Shown here one piece after another: positions 62,379 to 64,000 of a stretch of DNA of 64,000 nt (its first letter is position 1; each line of letters opens with the position of its first letter). The notes beneath the pieces are model-generated. The model was not told where the DNA came from and made no database searches. It saw nothing but the letters and a program-made list of their open reading frames with translations. The position numbers were made by a program, and so were the translations under genes. Source of the stretch: Enterocloster aldenensis (GTDB lineage: Bacteria > Bacillota > Clostridia > Lachnospirales > Lachnospiraceae); assembly GCF_003434055.1 (NCBI RefSeq), contig NZ_QVEX01000010.1, positions 54,217 through 118,216 of the forward strand, given 5' to 3'.

Positions 62379-64000
62379 TTATTTTTTCAGGACAGACACG
62401 CCTGTATCGGATACGGCTCCGCCAAGGGAGTCTCCTTCAAGGGCCTTAACACAGGCTTCCACGCCCTTTGCGCCCATTACGTCCGGGTTCTGGGCCATGG
62501 TGCAGAGCAGGTATCCGTCGTCAATCAGTCCAAGGTTGGCATCCGATTTATCAAAGCCAACACCGATGATCCCGTCCTTACCCGATGCCTTGATGGCATT
62601 GCCAGCGCCTGTGGTGGATCCTTCGTTACAGCCAAAGATGCCCGCCACGCCCTGGGTGATGTAGTTCTCGGCAATGCTCTGGGACTTGGCTGCATCGCCT
62701 TCCCCGTACTGTGTCTCTAACAGTGTGAAGCCCTTGCCCTCAAATGCAGAGCGTAAGCCCTCTTCACGCATGACGCAGGAATCCGTTGCCGCGTTCACGT
62801 TGATGATGCCGATGGAGCCGGAAGTCACGCCTGCTGCCTCCAGCGCCTTTAACATTTCCTCCCCGGCTGTCTTTCCCGCTGCCTTGTTGTCCGTGGAAAA
62901 GGTGGCTTCTGCGTCCACATTGGCCGGTGAATCCACATATACAATCTTTACGCCGGAGGACTGGGCCTCTTTCAGCGCGGATGAGATGGCATCCGGGCCG
63001 TTGGCAGCCACGATGATGGCCTCATAGCCGCCTGCAACCGCATTGTTCACACACTCAATCTGCTGTGCATCATCCTTGGTATTGGGGGACATGAAGGTTA
63101 CGGACACGCCAAGGGTCTCTGCTTCCTTCTGTGCGCCCTCATTCAGCGTGACCCAGTGCTGGTCAATGGAGTCCATGGTTATCAGGGCAATCCTATATTC
63201 CTTGCTGGCTTTTGCAGTGCTTCCCTCTGATGCCGCGCTGGCTGTCCCGCCCTGTGCCGTGAGGACGGATACGCCTGTGTCGGTTACCTTGCCGCCCAGG
63301 GATTCCCCGCCAACAGCCGCAACAGCCGCCTTAACGCCTTCATACCCCATTACGTCCGGGTTCTGGGCCATGGTGCAGAGCAGGTATCCGTCATCAATCA
63401 GTCCAAGGATGGCGTCCGACTTATCAAAGCCAACGCCGATGATTCCGTCCTTACCCGATGCCTTGATGGCATTGCCAGCGCCTGTGGTGGAGCCTTCGTT
63501 ACAGCCAAAGATACCCACCACGCCCTGGGTGATATAGTTCTCGGCAATACTTTGGGACTTGGCTGCATCGCCTTCCCCGTACTGTGTCTCTAACAGTGTA
63601 AAGCCCTTGCCCTCAAATGCAGAGCGGAAGCCCTCTTCACGCATGACGCAGGAATCCGTTGCCGCGTTCACGTTGATGACGCCGATGGAGCCGGAAGTCA
63701 CGCCTGCTGCGCTTAACGCCTTTAACATCTCCTCCCCGGCTGTCTTGCCGGCCGCCTTGTTGTCCGTGGAAAAGGTTGCCTCTGCGTCCACGTTGGCCGG
63801 TGAATCCACATATACGATTTTTACGCCGGAGGACTGGGCCTCCTTCAGCGCGGATGAGATGGCATCCGGGCCGTTGGCAGCCACGATGATGGCCTTTGCG
63901 CCGGCTGACACCGCGTTGTTTACACACTCAATCTGCTGCGCATCGTCTTTTGTATTGGGGGCCATGAACTGTACGGTCACGCCCAGTTCCCCTGCCGCCT
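62379..64000 (-). CDS. Sugar-binding protein made of two fused, nearly identical domains (partial)
   Basis: The frame enters from the right window edge and ends at 62379; about 540 codons are visible. It holds two Peripla_BP_4 domains in one chain: the block PNTKDDAQQIECVNNAV occurs twice, exactly 873 bp (291 codons) apart, and most of the following 240 residues are identical. A linker rich in Ala/Ser/Thr/Lys (TAQGGTASAASEGSTAKASK) joins them. The signal peptide and first N-terminal lobe are outside. Upstream of the RR-kinase-ABC set, it may feed a transporter or sensor. Confidence 0.85.
   Translation of the reverse strand, partial: AAGELGVTVQFMAPNTKDDAQQIECVNNAVSAGAKAIIVAANGPDAISSALKEAQSSGVKIVYVDSPANVDAEATFSTDNKAAGKTAGEEMLKALSAAGVTSGSIGVINVNAATDSCVMREEGFRSAFEGKGFTLLETQYGEGDAAKSQSIAENYITQGVVGIFGCNEGSTTGAGNAIKASGKDGIIGVGFDKSDAILGLIDDGYLLCTMAQNPDVMGYEGVKAAVAAVGGESLGGKVTDTGVSVLTAQGGTASAASEGSTAKASKEYRIALITMDSIDQHWVTLNEGAQKEAETLGVSVTFMSPNTKDDAQQIECVNNAVAGGYEAIIVAANGPDAISSALKEAQSSGVKIVYVDSPANVDAEATFSTDNKAAGKTAGEEMLKALEAAGVTSGSIGIINVNAATDSCVMREEGLRSAFEGKGFTLLETQYGEGDAAKSQSIAENYITQGVAGIFGCNEGSTTGAGNAIKASGKDGIIGVGFDKSDANLGLIDDGYLLCTMAQNPDVMGAKGVEACVKALEGDSLGGAVSDTGVSVLKK

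Overview
The window looks like a chromosomal segment of a gut Firmicute of the Lachnospiraceae (Enterocloster / Clostridium clostridioforme-like). The reasons are AGGAGG-type ribosome sites, YerC/YecD, DUF1836, CD3324-family and EFR1 ferredoxin genes, YesM/YesN-type two-component systems, and a large set of sugar ABC and lipoprotein binding-protein genes. The genus is an inference. No rRNA, tRNA or CRISPR array was seen.

1-7.8 kb is a mobile-element graveyard. A PatB-like lyase (partial) and a LysR regulator are divergent at the left edge. They are followed by a stop-ridden SNF2-type helicase remnant of an integrative element, two decayed tyrosine recombinases, two inverted IS110 remnants (one with its leader, where a bridge RNA would lie), a decayed IS3 transposase and a short possible IS91 tail. 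A CD3324/RNHCP gene pair and two phage tail genes (tape-measure 3' end plus a tail protein) complete the region.

7.8-14.4 kb carries a complete Wadjet (JetABCD) anti-plasmid operon on the minus strand, abutting the phage fragment. A RhuM-family gene follows. 16.4-26.3 kb is mostly housekeeping: RlmD-type rRNA methylase, HxlR regulator with a divergent EFR1 ferredoxin, PcrA helicase, a GGDEF protein, DUF1836, YerC and a Cof-type phosphatase. A ~208-bp MITE-like inverted-repeat element supplies the GGDEF stop codon.

26.5-30.2 kb holds a decayed sugar-sensing locus: a lipoprotein binding protein, a YesM-like kinase that has lost its phospho-acceptor box, and a broken AraC-type response regulator. 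30.3-41 kb contains a stand-alone putative modification-dependent nuclease, a glycoside-hydrolase-like lipoprotein with an OmpR/HK pair, and a three-gene HNH nuclease / SAM methyltransferase / PLD-helicase cassette that I consider the best candidate for an uncharacterised defence system.

44-58 kb is a sugar or polyol catabolic locus. Nine minus-strand genes run from a strong extended -10 promoter at about 54.0 kb: binding protein, TIM-barrel isomerase, Zn alcohol dehydrogenase, permease, ABC ATPase, OYE-type flavoprotein, DeoC-like aldolase, SDR and EutH. They are divergent from a DeoR regulator, a second ABC ATPase and an FGGY kinase. 58-64 kb is a sensory module: an AraC-type response regulator, a histidine kinase, a double ABC ATPase-like protein whose Walker A motifs are both destroyed, and upstream a substrate-binding protein made of two nearly identical fused copies (cut by the window end).

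A recurrent oddity is short-period degenerate tandem repeats in gene spacers (periods 15, 17, 23 and about 44 bp). Two of these arrays begin inside the last codons of the preceding gene and repeat its stop codon.
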